From contig JAKSZP010005633.1 of assembly GCA_022478985.1 (NCBI GenBank), positions 1 to 64,000 of the forward strand: 64,000 nucleotides of DNA. Direction: 5' to 3'. The stretch comes from Massospora cicadina. Its lineage: Eukaryota; Entomophthoromycota; Entomophthoromycetes; Entomophthorales; Entomophthoraceae. Below, piece by piece: positions 53,923 through 64,000 of this stretch; within the stretch, counting starts at the first letter, position 1; each line of letters opens with the position of its first letter. Position numbers and translations under genes: made by a program. The notes under the pieces were generated by a model. It was not told the DNA's origin. It was given only the letters and a program-made list of their open reading frames with translations, and searched no databases.

Positions 53923-54379
53923 TGTTGGACATTTACAAATTTGCAATGATAACAAAAGAGATTTAATCAATAATAATGATATGATCAGCCAAAAGACCCT
54001 GATCAATTCATGATGGAACCCCACAAATTGGTTAACACTTCTATGAATACTATATGGGCAAATATCATGAAGTCAGGCATTCAGATTGCCCTGACCGCTT
54101 ATGGGAACCTGCGGAGTTCACCAGAGGCTTCTCCAGGTTATAACTAGTTCAAAGAAAACACCTAAGCGGGGACCAACTCCTTTTATAGGCTTGGAAGGGG
54201 TCCCCCAAGGTGCAATAATTTGCTTTAATGAGGATTGGCTGAAATATATTAAATCGTTACCCCACAGGTATGTTTTGCCTAAAAATATTCCACAGCCATG
54301 TTCAGCCAAAGTGAAGTGAGTTTTCCAAGCGTCAATATTCAAAATTTCTATATTTCCTAATCCAGACATATTAAGCTAT
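53923..54379 (+). repeat. 3' LTR of E, truncated by A3
   Basis: Starts TGTTGGACATTTAC; matches 47468-47935. Interrupted after GCTAT (54375-54379) where A3 begins. Confidence 0.8.
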
Positions 54380-55243
54380 CGTCATGGCTGGAAAATGACA
54401 TAATCATGAGGACAAATCCAAGAGACAAAGCTGCATATCAGGAAGCCAAAAAGGTGAAGTTGTCTGGCCTCTCTGATCTCAAGTATACCTTGGATTAACG
54501 CTGGGTGGAGGAAAGGTATGCTCAGGTTGATCACAGGGATGCAAGAGAAGTTTGCGCCTGCATAACAGCAGGTACATAAATATGAAACAGTTTTATGTTA
54601 AATAAAAAGGGCCCGATTTAGTTTTTAGGTGAATGTGGTCTCAAAACCTGTTTAGTTTTCAAACTTTCCAGATAGAATTAGCCGCCTTTACAATCAATTA
54701 CATGAGTTTGGTGAAAACCAAATACAGTGTCTTGCCCGATGGAAGTGTGCGCCTATTGGTGAACCTCAGCTTAGACCCGCTTCCCTTGATTGATTGTTTG
54801 CCCAAAATCCCTTAAATTCCTCATATTGAACCAATCTTTCCCATTGTTTGAATTTTCCCTCATAATAAACTACCTCACTAAGTACACCGTTTTTATATAT
54901 TTGTGCTATCTTGGTCTATCCTGTGCACGGACCTCTTCATGGAGGTTTCATGCAGTGTTAACCATTTAATTATAACTATAACATATCTATCTGACCATGC
55001 ACCGTTGGGTCACCCAGGTTCCCTCCAGCCTAGGGAACCTATAGCCTTACACTCTAGCACCGCAGGTTTACATTCTAATTGTTTCCTATAATGATAGCTA
55101 TATTCACTCTATGTTATTATAGACCAAGCACTCTCTGATGGGTCCTAGTAACTTTGATACTTGTGATTAGTTTCCTAGCGTTGGCCCTGTGCACCATGCA
55201 CCTCCACGCTGGAAACAGGAGAGTTATAGACACTCTCCTTACA
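54380..55243 (+). repeat. 5' LTR of A3
   Basis: 864 bp, CGTCATGGC (TG changed to CG) to CTCTCCTTACA. ORF-U3 is broken by stops but keeps 'DLKYTLD', 'RWVEERYAQVD' and 'DGSVRLLVNLSLDPLP'. ORF-TM keeps 'WVLVTLILVISFLALAL' and 'HAGNRRVIDTLL' in frame across the LTR end. Confidence 0.85.
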
Positions 55244-55246
55244 TTA

Positions 55247-55256
55247 GTCGACCAAC
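55247..55256 (+). promoter_or_regulatory. Self-complementary primer site of A3
   Basis: GTCGACCAAC four bases after the LTR end. It is the clearest copy of the site; its complement GTTGGTCGAC is found inside A1 and solo A LTRs, but is mutated in A3's own LTR near 54852. Confidence 0.6.
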
Positions 55257-56035
55257 TGCTTTATTTTAAGGGCATGAACTTTTTCCATGTGGGACTTTTG
55301 TGAAGTGCACGTGGTGTGCACCAGCGTGTGGTCACAGCCATGGTGGGGCTCATCCTGTCTTTGCATCTTGCTGAAGGTTGGAGCATTACATCGTTATTCT
55401 TGCTATTAATAACTGTTAAGTACTCACCCTTCTTGCCCGTACCTGGTAGATATAGATGCTTTGTGATCTGCAAGCATGATTCTCCAACTTTCTTCCAAGT
55501 TTAATAAAATTGACATCTTTGAATCATTTTCCCTCAAAACTGCATTCAGACGGTGCAGGCGGGATCACCGCTGAAGGGCCTGGTGGTGATGGCCTTGGAT
55601 AACGTTGTGCAACCCATCATCAAAAAGGGCATATGGTCGTTATTGACTCAAAACGCGTTTTATAGCGATGTACCCCATATACTACTGAACTAGGTCTCTT
55701 CTCTTACATCTTTAATGAAATTTCATTCCAATTTATGGAATTAAGCCTGATAATCCCCTCCTGTTTCCTACCATGATCTGCAGAACTCAAGAAGTGGAAA
55801 AGGAATTACTTTTAAAATATAAAATGTTTATGCTCCTGCAGAAGATATGGTGGGATATGTGGCCTCAGCAGTAAGAGTGGCCAAAATATCCCTCTCCATT
55901 CTACGATGCAAAAACGTACCCTGGGGTATGTAAAACCCTGAAGAAACGTTTGGTGGTGAAATTTTGGCGTTTTCTGCTTTAAATAAAGATCATTTGGGTT
56001 ATTTTCTACTAACTGCAACCCTTTCATACCCTTGA
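55257..56035 (+). other. A3 leader region, no gag recognised
   Basis: Contains the end of ORF-TM (to about 55303), then a plus frame 55316-55504 of unknown product, and the 'YAPAEDMVGYVAS' block (about 55828-55870) shared with A1. Confidence 0.4.
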
Positions 56036-57110
56036 AGGAAAATCAGCACTACTATTTTGGTGGATACTGGAGCCTCTGAAAATTTTATGGACCAATACCT
56101 GGCTGACTACCTTGAGCTGAGTTACGCGCCAGGGGTATGGTTAGAGGAGAGGCTTCCCAAGGTATATCCACGCTGAAAATCATGGGGTTAGTGGACTGCC
56201 AAGTTGGTAATTTCCATTTGCCCGACCACTTCCAAGCTATCAAAAACCTCTTGTACCCCATCATCTTAGGTGTAGAGTGGTGGCGAAAGTTTAACGTTAG
56301 GACCAACCTGAAGAACATAACCTATCCTTACCTTTGAGTAATGGTCACACATTAGTTGTTCCTTTGTCAGAGGATAACGCCCAGGGAAAATTGCCCCACT
56401 GGTCCAATATTTACCCTCTTAGTCTTGCCCTGTAGATAAAGCCCTTGTGGAGGTCCCCCTTTTTCCTGTTTGGAGGGGTTGAAATCTTCGTTTGATGCAG
56501 CTCCAGCCAATGTACTACCAAAACATTCAGAGTTTGATTGTGAGTTCAAGCCCACTGTGGATCTGGTGCATATATCTTCCCCCATTTACCCATTGACTGT
56601 CCGGGATGAAGAAACTTTAGATGTATGGGTTAGGAGCAGTTATCCAAAGGCGTGATTTTTCAGCGTACCTCCCCTGTATGCTCCCCAATTCTCTTTGTGG
56701 ACAAGGCTGATGGAACTTTACGTCCTTGTGTAGATTATGGGAACCTAAACAATAATACTGTACCAGACCTCCATCCCATCCCTTTGGATTTTCAGATTGC
56801 ACGCTATGTAGAGAAGGCTAAAGTCTTCTCCAAACTGGATTGCCTCAATGCGTTCAATAAATTCCAGATTAAAAAAGGCCAAGAGTGGTTAACCGCCTTC
56901 CATACCAGAAAAGGAATTTTCCAGTTTTGGGTCATACCCTTTGGGCTTAAGAATTCCACTGATATTTTTCAACGCCGCATTGATGCAGCGTTGGGGAATT
57001 TCTGGGGGTATGCGCGGTTGCCTACATGGATGATATTCTGGTGTTTTACCAAGATCATAAATCCCATGCAATACACCTTTGGCAAGTGGTGTAGAGGTTA
57101 AAGGTAGCCC
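56036..57110 (+). pseudogene. A3 protease and reverse transcriptase
   Basis: Protease active site 'LVDTGASENFMD' at about 56057 and 'GLVDCQVGNFHLPDHFQAIK' at about 56190. RT frame 56652-57101 with 'LRPCVDYGNLN', 'VFSKLDCLNAFN' and 'FQFWVIPFGLKNS'. YMDD bases are intact at 57023-57034 but the frame is shifted just before ('GYARLPTWMIFW'). Confidence 0.7.
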
Positions 57111-57960
57111 ACCATACGCTGAAGATCAGTAAATGTGAATTTTTCAAGACCCAGTTCACTTTTCTGGGAAACTTCATGTTCGACCAAGGACATATGATAA
57201 TTCTAGGAAAGGAGAAGGCAATTCGTGAGTGGCTCACCCCCACTTCAGTCTGTGAATTGAGGAGTTTTGGGATATGTACGTTCCTCATGAAGTTACGCCC
57301 AAACTTTCTGAGGTGGCAGCGCCTTGTATAAGGCTAGTGAGCAAAAGTGCTTCAGTGGTCCCCCGTTTTGGAGGATGCTTTTCAAGCAGTAAAGTGTACT
57401 CTGTTGTCCACGTCCATCTTTCGCCATGTCAATCCTTCAAAAGAGTTCATTGTGTCTACTGATGCCTCAACTTTGCCATAGCAGCTGCCTTTTTACAAGT
57501 AGGCGAAGATGGTATAGAACATCCAGTGGGATATTTTTTTTAGGAAAATGTCTTTTCCTGAGTTAAACTAAGCTGTTTATGATAAAGAGTTACTAGCAGT
57601 GGTGGAGGCGCTACCATATTGACATCATCACTTGCATGGCTCTTCCCAACCTTTCTGAGTACGTACAGATCACCGTGCCATACTGTACTACCGTGCTCCT
57701 CATGTCCTAACTCCATGGCAGACCCATTGACATGAGATCCTTGCCCAAATTTCATTTTCTTATGAGTTCACCAAGGGCAAGGAAAATGGGTTGGCGGATG
57801 CTTTGAGCTGCAATCCTGCATTAGCTCCTGATCCAAAAGAGGTAGAGGTTCAAAACACCCAGTTGATGATTCCGCCGGATATGATTATGTCTCAACTTCC
57901 CTCTCCCCTAGCCAACAGGCCAGCGCTCACTCCTCTGAAAAATGCGGAGTAATACAGTAT
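57111..57960 (+). pseudogene. A3 RT end and RNase H
   Basis: Fragments 'ISKCEFFKTQ', 'LSEVAAP', 'STDASTLP', 'EHPVGYFF', 'DKELLAVVEAL' and 'KGKENGLADAL' match the A1 frame in order. Numerous frameshifts. Confidence 0.6.
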
Positions 57961-58079
57961 GTTCAGGAAGTTAGTCCTTTCTCAGCCATTATCAGCCAAA
58001 TATCCTATGGTACTTGTCAAAAGAGCACTGAATCAGGCTGATCTAATCAGGGATTATCATGTAAAGGATGAGATGGTGT

Positions 58080-58946
58080 GGTTCCAGAGGCATCTATGGG
58101 TTCCTGATTGACTACTTCGCCTGGAAATCATCCAGGACCATCATGATGAAATCACTATTGGTCATCCTAGAAAATCAAAGACATTAAAGATAATTTGAGC
58201 GCCTACAATTGGAAAGGCTTATCTGCTCAGGTGGGACGGTATTGTAAAGAGTGCCTGATCTGCAATTAAATGAAACCAAATTGTCAACCTTTAGAGGGTT
58301 TGTTGATACCAGTACAAAAGGCTGAAGGTCCCTGAACTTCCCTAATGGTAGATTTCATTGTGGAATTACATGTTTCGTGATGGTTATGATGCCATCATGG
58401 TGGTGGTGGACCGTTTTATGAAGTTCGCCCACTTTATTCCTTGAAGAACAACAATAACCGCGGCTGAGATGGCGAGGCTCTTCGTCACTCATTTGTTTGC
58501 GCTTCATGGGGTTCCCCAAAAATTATTAATGATGGGGGTTTCTAGTTTACCTCTGTCTTTTGGGAAGAGTTGTGTTAGACTTTTCATATTCGCCCCTGCC
58601 ATTCAACTTTCTATCACCCCCAATCAGATGGGCAGACTGAACAAGTGAACCAGTGCTTGGAACAGTTCCTGCGGTGTTACACCCCCGCAGATCATTAATA
58701 TTGGGTTTATCACCTTCCTATGGCCCAACTTAGCTACAATAACACTTTGCACTCTTCGATCAGTTGTTCTCCATTTTTAGCTAACCATGGTTTTAACCCC
58801 GCCTTTAGCATGGAGCCCAGATGTGGATTTAAAGTTGAAGTGGTGGTGGACTTCGCCAAGTCTACCAAGAAAGTACACCAGGGGTTTCCACAAGTTTGGA
58901 GGTGGCAAGGCAGCTGTATAAGAAGAACGCTGATAGTAAGCAATGA
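58080..58946 (+). pseudogene. A3 integrase core
   Basis: 'HHDEITIGHPRKSKTLK' with 'CKECLIC' (about 58140-58260), 'YDAIMVVVDRFMKF' (58387 on), 'TAAEMARLFVTHLFALHGVP' (about 58455-58515) and 'NNTLHSSISCSPFLANHGF' (58740 on). Same order and spacing as A1 and A2; frames shift. Confidence 0.65.
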
Positions 58947-59336
58947 ATGGGTCCAGCGTACAAAGAAGGGGATCTTGTGATGCTTGATTCTTGGAACATC
59001 CCTATCAAGCAGCCAAGCAAAAATCTGAGTCCAAAGAGGATTGATCCTTACCGCATTGTTAGAAAGGTGGGCCACGCCTTATACCAGTTGGATCTTCCCT
59101 CTGACTTTTGGATCTTTTCTGTCTTTCATGAGAGAATATTGACGTTGTTTGAGGGCACCCAACCAGAGACTCCTGAGGCCTATCTCAAGGATGGGGCGCC
59201 AGAGTGGGATGTGGATAAAATAATAGCCTCCAGCCGTGTTAAAAGAAGGCTTGAGTACCTGGTTTCTTGGAAGGGATTTGATGCTGAGAAAACAGTTGGG
59301 TACCAGCGCATGACTGTGTACATGCCCAAGACCTGA
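58947..59336 (+). CDS. A3 integrase C-terminus with chromodomain
   Basis: 129 codons: 'YKEGDLVMLDSWNIPIKQP', 'DPYRIVRKVGHALYQLDLP' and chromodomain core 'APEWDVDKIIASSRVKRR' then 'EYLVSWKGFDAEK'. It keeps aromatic positions (Y, W, F) expected in a chromodomain. The true start is earlier in the broken polyprotein. Confidence 0.75.
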   Translation: MGPAYKEGDLVMLDSWNIPIKQPSKNLSPKRIDPYRIVRKVGHALYQLDLPSDFWIFSVFHERILTLFEGTQPETPEAYLKDGAPEWDVDKIIASSRVKRRLEYLVSWKGFDAEKTVGYQRMTVYMPKT

Positions 59337-59579
59337 TTGAAGCTTTTCACAAGCATTTCCCACAGGCCGCCGGATCTCAACCAAAGCAAACCGTTGCAGT
59401 AATGAAGTTGGCCCCAGCCCACAAGAACTTTTCCCTGGCATGAGCCCTGGAGGGGAGTGGAGCCCCGAAAATATTAGACGGTAATTTGATGGCTAGAAAA
59501 TGACATAATCATGAGGACAATCCTTGTGACAAAGCTGAATATCAGGAGGCCAATAAGGTGAAGTTGGCTTCCCTGATCT

Positions 59580-60400
59580 TCGAGATTTGTGTGCCCGTTA
59601 GGGTACCCAGTGCAGGCAACTATGCAGGATGAAACCCAGGGTATTCCCCACCGCACTGGGGCTGCGCGAATCTAAGCACCACCAAAGTGGGCCTGACCGC
59701 GGATGGGGTGGCTCACACCACCACTAAACTGACATATTCTTCACTGTTTGGTATATCAGGTAGCAAAGGCTACCCAGCCAGTTCAGAGATATGCCTCCCA
59801 TCCCTTACTGCGAGGAATGAGACCAGACTTACCCCCAAGTTGGACTTACTTGAGGAAAGAGGATTGTCATAGCTTTCTACAGCTATTTCTAGCCATCGCT
59901 TGACTATGTACAGGGAGCTTGTTGCCTGGATTCCTTCTGAAGGGAAGCAACGCTTGTTTCTGGCAAGCCATAGACCATACATCACCTCCCCCCATATTGT
60001 GCACCAGACCCTGATCCCCTCCTTGTCTGCAATCAGACTTGGTGGGCATACGCAGTCAGGATCTCTGGCCATGCGAGATAACCTGAGGATAACTTACACC
60101 CTGGTTGGTATGCTTCATACCATAGGAGAACACTACTCCACACAGCATCCGCTGCCGGACACTCTGTGAAGATGTGCTTTGCCATCTCCACCCCTCCGCA
60201 TACCTTACAGGCATACAGAAGGTCTTACTACTTATGCTTACTCCACTTGCGTAGAGTCGCCCTGGTGACCAGGATATTGCTGTGAAGTTGGAAGAGAAAG
60301 TTCTGAACTGGTATAGACCAGCATCCCTTAACCCTCCCCCCACAGCTCCATCAGGCCAGGTCACATTTTGCAAGTGATCCGGGACAAGTACATCGATCAA
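59580..60400 (-). pseudogene. LINE H ORF2 C-terminal zinc-finger-like region and 3' UTR
   Basis: On the minus strand, 'ACKVCGGVEMAKHIFTECPA' then 'AVWSSVLLW' (about 60100-60230) shows C-X2-C...H-X4-C, as in the zf-RVT region at the end of many LINE ORF2 proteins. 'GEVMYGLWLARNKRCFP' (about 59920-59980) follows as in those families. Frames shift between blocks; 59580-59770 is 3' UTR. Confidence 0.65.
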
Positions 60401-61499
60401 AGCTCTCTGTCTTGTAGCTTCCAGAACCTGGCAGTTGTGAAATCTGAGAGGCAGACACCGCTACCTCCCCCCACCTTGAGCCAGTCCCAAAGGACGAGGA
60501 GGCTTTCCCATCTGGAGTATCTCCAGCATTCTCTTCCTCTCGGGAACACCTGCCAATCCTGCCCTCCACAACCTTCTGAACGGGCTTCTCCAGCCTCTAA
60601 TGCAGCCAGAGAAGGAATTGGTTCCTTTCAGCAAGAAGGCAGTTTAGTTGCTTCCACAACATCCCATGCCTTCCTTACCAGCCCCTTGGAGGTGCTGGTA
60701 ACATTATTGGATGCTTCCACCCTAAGCACCCTCTGGCCATAGCCATCAAGGAGGTCCCCCCAGTGGACCGCCCCAATAAAGTGCTTGAAGGTCTTGCGCA
60801 GATGAGGTTCCATCTCCAGTCATCAAGCTCCTCCTCAAAGGGGAATTGTCTGGATCCTTTCAATGGTCCACTCTCCACCCTCTAATCTACCCTTGCTGCC
60901 CTCCCAAGCTCTAAAGCAATTTTTCCAGTAGCCTGGTGGTTCCCCGCACTTGGAATGGCCCCTTGCTTGATGCCCCAGCTAACACCAAGATCCTTGTTTG
61001 AACTGTCCTTGCACGCCTTAGAGAGGTAGTACTCCATTATTGGAGACCAACAGATGGATTTTTCCTCCTGAGCGACCCATGCGATCCATTTCAGCTGCAG
61101 TGCTTTGATCATGCTCCCAAAGTTAATCAGACTGATGCCCCCCTTCTTCAACTCCTGACACAATTTAAAGTAACTGGTTTTTTATGCTCGCCCTCGCCAA
61201 ATGAACTGGATGATTAAACTCAGTATTCTTCTGATGGAAGATGCCAGCGGTGGAACAAATCCGGCAATGTACCATAGTATGGAAAGAATGAAATTTTTTA
61301 TGACAATGGCCCTGCCACGATAAGATAAGTTGAGCCATTGCCACTTTCAAGCCACTTTTTAAGGTCCGCTTCAAGTTTGAGCCAAATTTCATGTGGCGAC
61401 GCCCACCCAGGGATGGAACACCCAAATTACAGAAACTCCTCCCCTGTTGCCACCCAGGGGATTGAGCTCTTTGGTGCCACACCCAACGTCGCTGTTCTG
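60401..61499 (-). pseudogene. LINE H ORF2, region between RT and C-terminal finger
   Basis: Minus frames at 61165-61482 and 60882-61163 ('CQELKKGGISLINFGSMIKA', 'LQLKWIAWVAQEEKS') match the typical LINE post-RT region (K-GG-L-..N...K...A...KW). Further frames to 60401 are broken. Confidence 0.6.
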
Positions 61500-62560
61500 C
61501 TGATGGGCCAAGCCCTGGATTTTGACAGATTGACCTTAGCGTTGCTTGCGTTCTGTTACATCTTCAGAATGTTCATCACCACCTTCTCCTCCTCCTCTGA
61601 CGAAACATAAATCCACGTATCATCCGCAAACATTGAATGAGATTACTCCTCGCCATTGATGGTAAGTTTCCTCCGGTCCAACTTTCTGAGAGCCAATAAA
61701 AGGGTCTCTATTGAAAGAACAAACAACAAGGGAGATAGAGGGTCTCCCTGACGCACGCCCCTACACACCCTGAAGGGGTGATAGGACCCCATTAATATTG
61801 ACAACTGATGAGGCCTTCTCTAAATCGCTCTAAGCAGTCTCAGCAAATGCCACTTGATTCAAACCCTACTTAACACTTCCCAAAGAAACTCATGATTCAC
61901 CCAATCATACGCCTTTTCTTGATCAAGAAACATTAACCACACCCTTGGGTCATACTGTTTACTTTCCCACTCTACTATCAGGTGATCTTGCATCAAGTTG
62001 TCAGTAATTGAGCGTCCTGGGATGAACCCATTCTGCTCTTTCCCAACAACATCTGCCACAACCCCCTTTAGTCGATTGGTTAGGATCTTCATTAAGATCT
62101 TATAGTCAACATTAAGCAGGGTCAAAGGCCGATAGTTCCCCATGAGGGAGGGATCGCCCTTCTTATACAACACCACCACTACACCCTTTGAAAACGCCGG
62201 CTCAATTATACCAGAGGTTATGAGTTGGTTGTACAGCTCAGCAAGCATCTCAGACATTTCTGCCCGGAATAACATGATGAGATCCAATATCAACTATCCT
62301 CCCTGGGAGCCTTGCCATTATTGCCCTTGCGGATGGCATCTGACACCTCCAATTTGCGGATCTTGCTACATAGGTGCAGCTGAGTCTCCTTTGGCAGTAC
62401 ACCCAGTCCACTTGAGAGTACTTTGGATACCACCGGGTCATTCTCAGAGGGGCCATAAAGGTCCTCATATTAGGATTTGGCCACCTCAGCCATGCGAGCT
62501 GCATCCTTCACCTCAACTCCCCCATCACAAAGTGACAAGATCCTTGATGAAGGTCTGAAT
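61500..62560 (-). pseudogene. LINE H reverse transcriptase
   Basis: Frame 61859-62293: 'GVVVVLYKKGDPSLMGNYRP', 'LTLLNVDYKILMKILTNRL', 'KEQNGFIPGRSITDNLM' and 'MFLDQEKAYDWVNHEFLW' are the standard RT blocks of LINEs. The catalytic FADD is at 61619-61630 ('SMFADDTWIYVSSEEEE'). A segment at about 61700-61850 carries the block 'QGDPLS' area in another frame. RT thumb fragments run to about 60900. Confidence 0.8.
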
Positions 62561-62930
62561 GCCCTACTGCCTTGCGGAGTAGATCCACATTGCTGTTAGA
62601 ATCCTCATCCCATCTAGACTTCCTTTGTTTGAGGCGGTCCACCATGAAGGCTCCCATCAATTTTGCATACAATTCAGCCTTGGCCGTGTAGGCAGATGCC
62701 CCATGGCCATAGCCTGCTTGCAGGTACTTTTAAAGCTCCTCTCCAAGGTTTCATACCTCGAACGCATGGCCCCTAGCTGCCTCCCAAAGATTTCACAAGC
62801 CATCTTGATATCAGCCTTCATCCACATCCATTTTACAGTGCATCTGGTTTCCCCACAATCTGGCTTCTCCACCACCTCACCTTCTTTCTCATGATATCCT
62901 TAAGTGGACTCCACTTCAGGAGTTCAGGGT

Positions 62931-63735
62931 TCAGTATCCAGATCCCTTCCCTGAAGAAGCAACCCAAGGGTCACTGATCTGCAGTTCCAAGGGTCTGTGG
63001 TCTGAGGCACCTGAATCATGATACCAAAGGATCAACTTGCAGCGACTCAGGAGAGGCTGGGGCACTGACACAATGTCAATGCGGGAGAAATGATCCCCCC
63101 GGATGTGAGTCCACCCAGTCTCTCCCTCTTCACCACGGCCAGCTCTACACACATCCAGTAGGCTAATGTCGATCATTAAACTGGATAACTCGTGGGATCC
63201 AGTGTCAGAGCTCCAGTTGCCTAGAGCCCCAACCCTGTCATCCCTAAAGCAGACACAGTTCATGTCTCCCCCAGCACTACTGACCCCCCAATGCCTTCCT
63301 CCTGAATCCTTAGGCCGACCTTCTGGAAGAAGGCGACCGTATAGATCCATAACTGGGCGCGTATATGCCAATAAACCAAATTGATTCCTCTCCAAACAGT
63401 GATATTACTACCATTGCTCTTCCAGGAACCAATACCCTTTTATCCAACAACTTAACCTTGTCCGCCCACCAGAACAAGATACAACCCTTGGCTTCTCCCC
63501 TCCCTCTTTCCCTCCTTAAGGTGGAGTCTGAGTTTGGTTGATCCACCAAATGAGAGTAAAATGATTGTTTCCGAGGGAACTGGAAAGCCCATTCCTCTTC
63601 CACCCCAGGTTTGGACTTAGTCTCATTGAGGAAGCCGATATCTATTCCATGTTGTTGCAAACGGAGTTTCACCCACTGCCACTGCTTGAGTCTATTCAGA
63701 CCCCGCGCGTTAGCAAATTCAACCCTGATCACCAT
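62931..63735 (-). pseudogene. LINE H ORF2 N-terminus, AP-endonuclease
   Basis: Two overlapping frames (63310-63735 and 62931-63395) joined by a frameshift near 63390. Landmarks: 'IGFLNETKSK' (catalytic E-T-K), 'IGIYAP', 'GGDMNCV' (equivalent of GDFN), 'RIDIVSVPQPL' and 'SDHRPLEL' (catalytic SDH). The endonuclease nicks target DNA for priming. The start ATG at 63735 overlaps the ORF1 stop. Confidence 0.8.
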
Positions 63736-63992
63736 AGGTTCAAAACTGATGAGGCCTTGGTATTAGGATCTGGGGGGGTTCCCATCCTCTTCCACCTCAG
63801 CTGGTTTAGTGGGACCACGTTTCTTCCTCCCCTTTCAGTACTAGACCGAGCTGGGTGTGGAGGCTGCTCGGTCACAGCATCCTCCGGAATCTTGCCATTG
63901 CTAGGGTTCTCAATAGACCCCTCCACTTCGGTTGGAGGCATTAGGTTAGAAGGCATTGGCACAATATTGCTAGCAGGCAACACCTCCCTCAC
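63729..63992 (-). CDS. LINE H ORF1, C-terminal part
   Basis: 87 codons open to the window edge, Pro/Asn-rich, ending 'SSVLNLW' with TGA. No zinc knuckle in the visible part; it would lie outside. ORF1 role in LINEs is RNA binding. ATGGTGA holds both the ORF2 start (ATG) and ORF1 stop (TGA). Confidence 0.55.
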   Translation of the reverse strand: MREVLPASNIVPMPSNLMPPTEVEGSIENPSNGKIPEDAVTEQPPHPARSSTERGGRNVVPLNQLRWKRMGTPPDPNTKASSVLNLW

Positions 63993-64000
63993 CTCCGCCT

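Larger units (their letters stand above)
47468..54379 (+). mobile_element. Ty3-like element E
   Basis: Two LTRs share 'aatgataac..taataatgata', 'aagaccctg.tcaatt', 'acacttctatgaatactatatggg' (in blocks) and 'caggcattcagattgccctgacc'. Interior order: gag, protease, RT, RNase H, integrase, all plus strand and broken. The 3' LTR is cut by A3 at 54379. RT text 'DLASGYWQMDLSP' differs from family A ('KLDCLNAFN'), so E is a separate Ty3 branch. There is no chromodomain at the integrase end. Confidence 0.8.
54380..59579 (+). mobile_element. Chromovirus A3, plus strand, 3' LTR cut by LINE H
   Basis: 5' LTR 54380-55243, primer site 55247-55256, protease from about 56040, RT, RNase H, integrase and chromodomain to 59336, purine tract 'ctggaggggagtggagcccc', then 95 bases of 3' LTR (59485-59579). 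It is inserted in the 3' LTR of E. Most domains keep sense but with many indels. Like A1 it lacks a clear gag. Confidence 0.85.
59580..64000 (-). mobile_element. LINE H, minus strand, 5' part beyond window
   Basis: Non-LTR retrotransposon: end of ORF1 (63729-63992), ORF2 with AP-endonuclease, RT and a C-terminal zinc-finger-like region. The 3' end lies at about 59580, within the A3 LTR. GC content is higher than the flanks. ORF2 is broken by several frameshifts. The 3' end does not resemble the tail shared by SINEs and C. No poly-A run is evident. Confidence 0.85.

Noticed and set aside
59580..59700. LINE H as the RT source for SINEs and C
   Set aside because: Its 3' end does not share the common tail of SINE-a, SINE-b and C.
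60368..60742. 124-codon plus-strand frame over LINE H
   Set aside because: Antisense to ORF2; LINE post-RT and zinc-finger landmarks are on the minus strand.

Overview
This is a repeat-dominated piece of a eukaryotic nuclear genome. Nearly every stretch that can be read is a transposable element, most are decayed, and many sit inside one another. The only convincing non-element gene is a five-exon reading frame with short introns (34-85 nt) in a GC-rich island at about 42.3-45.6 kb. The organism cannot be named from this sequence. Small introns, Tf1/sushi-type (apparently self-priming) chromoviruses and tRNA-derived SINEs would fit a TE-rich fungus. The LINE's C-terminal zinc-finger-like region is also common in plants, so plant or algal origin is not excluded.

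Layout. 0-8.2 kb: Ty3 family F, with LTR1 (cut by the window edge), a decayed internal part, LTR2 and a ruined pol. 8.2-9.3 kb: a short SINE and a solo LTR of chromovirus family A. 9.7-20.8 kb: a three-deep nest, with ORF1-only retroposon C3 split by chromovirus A2, which is itself split by non-autonomous LTR element D. Target-site duplications (TSDs) at the A2 and D boundaries prove the order. 21.0-26.4 kb: two full-length C retroposons with a 319-bp SINE between them. 27.1-42.3 kb: non-autonomous LTR family B in the rare order LTR-internal-LTR-internal-LTR, carrying the best preserved chromovirus (A1, minus strand), solo LTR I, a second long SINE and insertion J. 42.3-45.6 kb: GC island with the spliced gene. 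47.5-54.4 kb: Ty3 family E, its gag split by a solo A LTR. 54.4-59.6 kb: chromovirus A3, inserted in the 3' LTR of E and cut off by LINE H (59.6 kb to window end, minus strand).

How the parts relate. A1, A2, A3 and two solo LTRs belong to one chromovirus lineage (protease, RT, RNase H, integrase, chromodomain). Its LTRs are about 850-900 bp and carry two reading frames on the sense strand: a U3 frame of about 137 codons and a frame of about 130 codons for a small hydrophobic protein that runs across the LTR end and primer site. Amino-acid pattern is kept while third positions change, which suggests real LTR-encoded proteins. The sequence just after the LTR is complementary to a site inside the LTR near the predicted transcription start, the arrangement used for self-priming by Tf1. 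B and D have no recognisable pol and share a primer-binding site. Retroposon C and both SINE families share a 3' tail, implying use of the same unseen LINE machinery.
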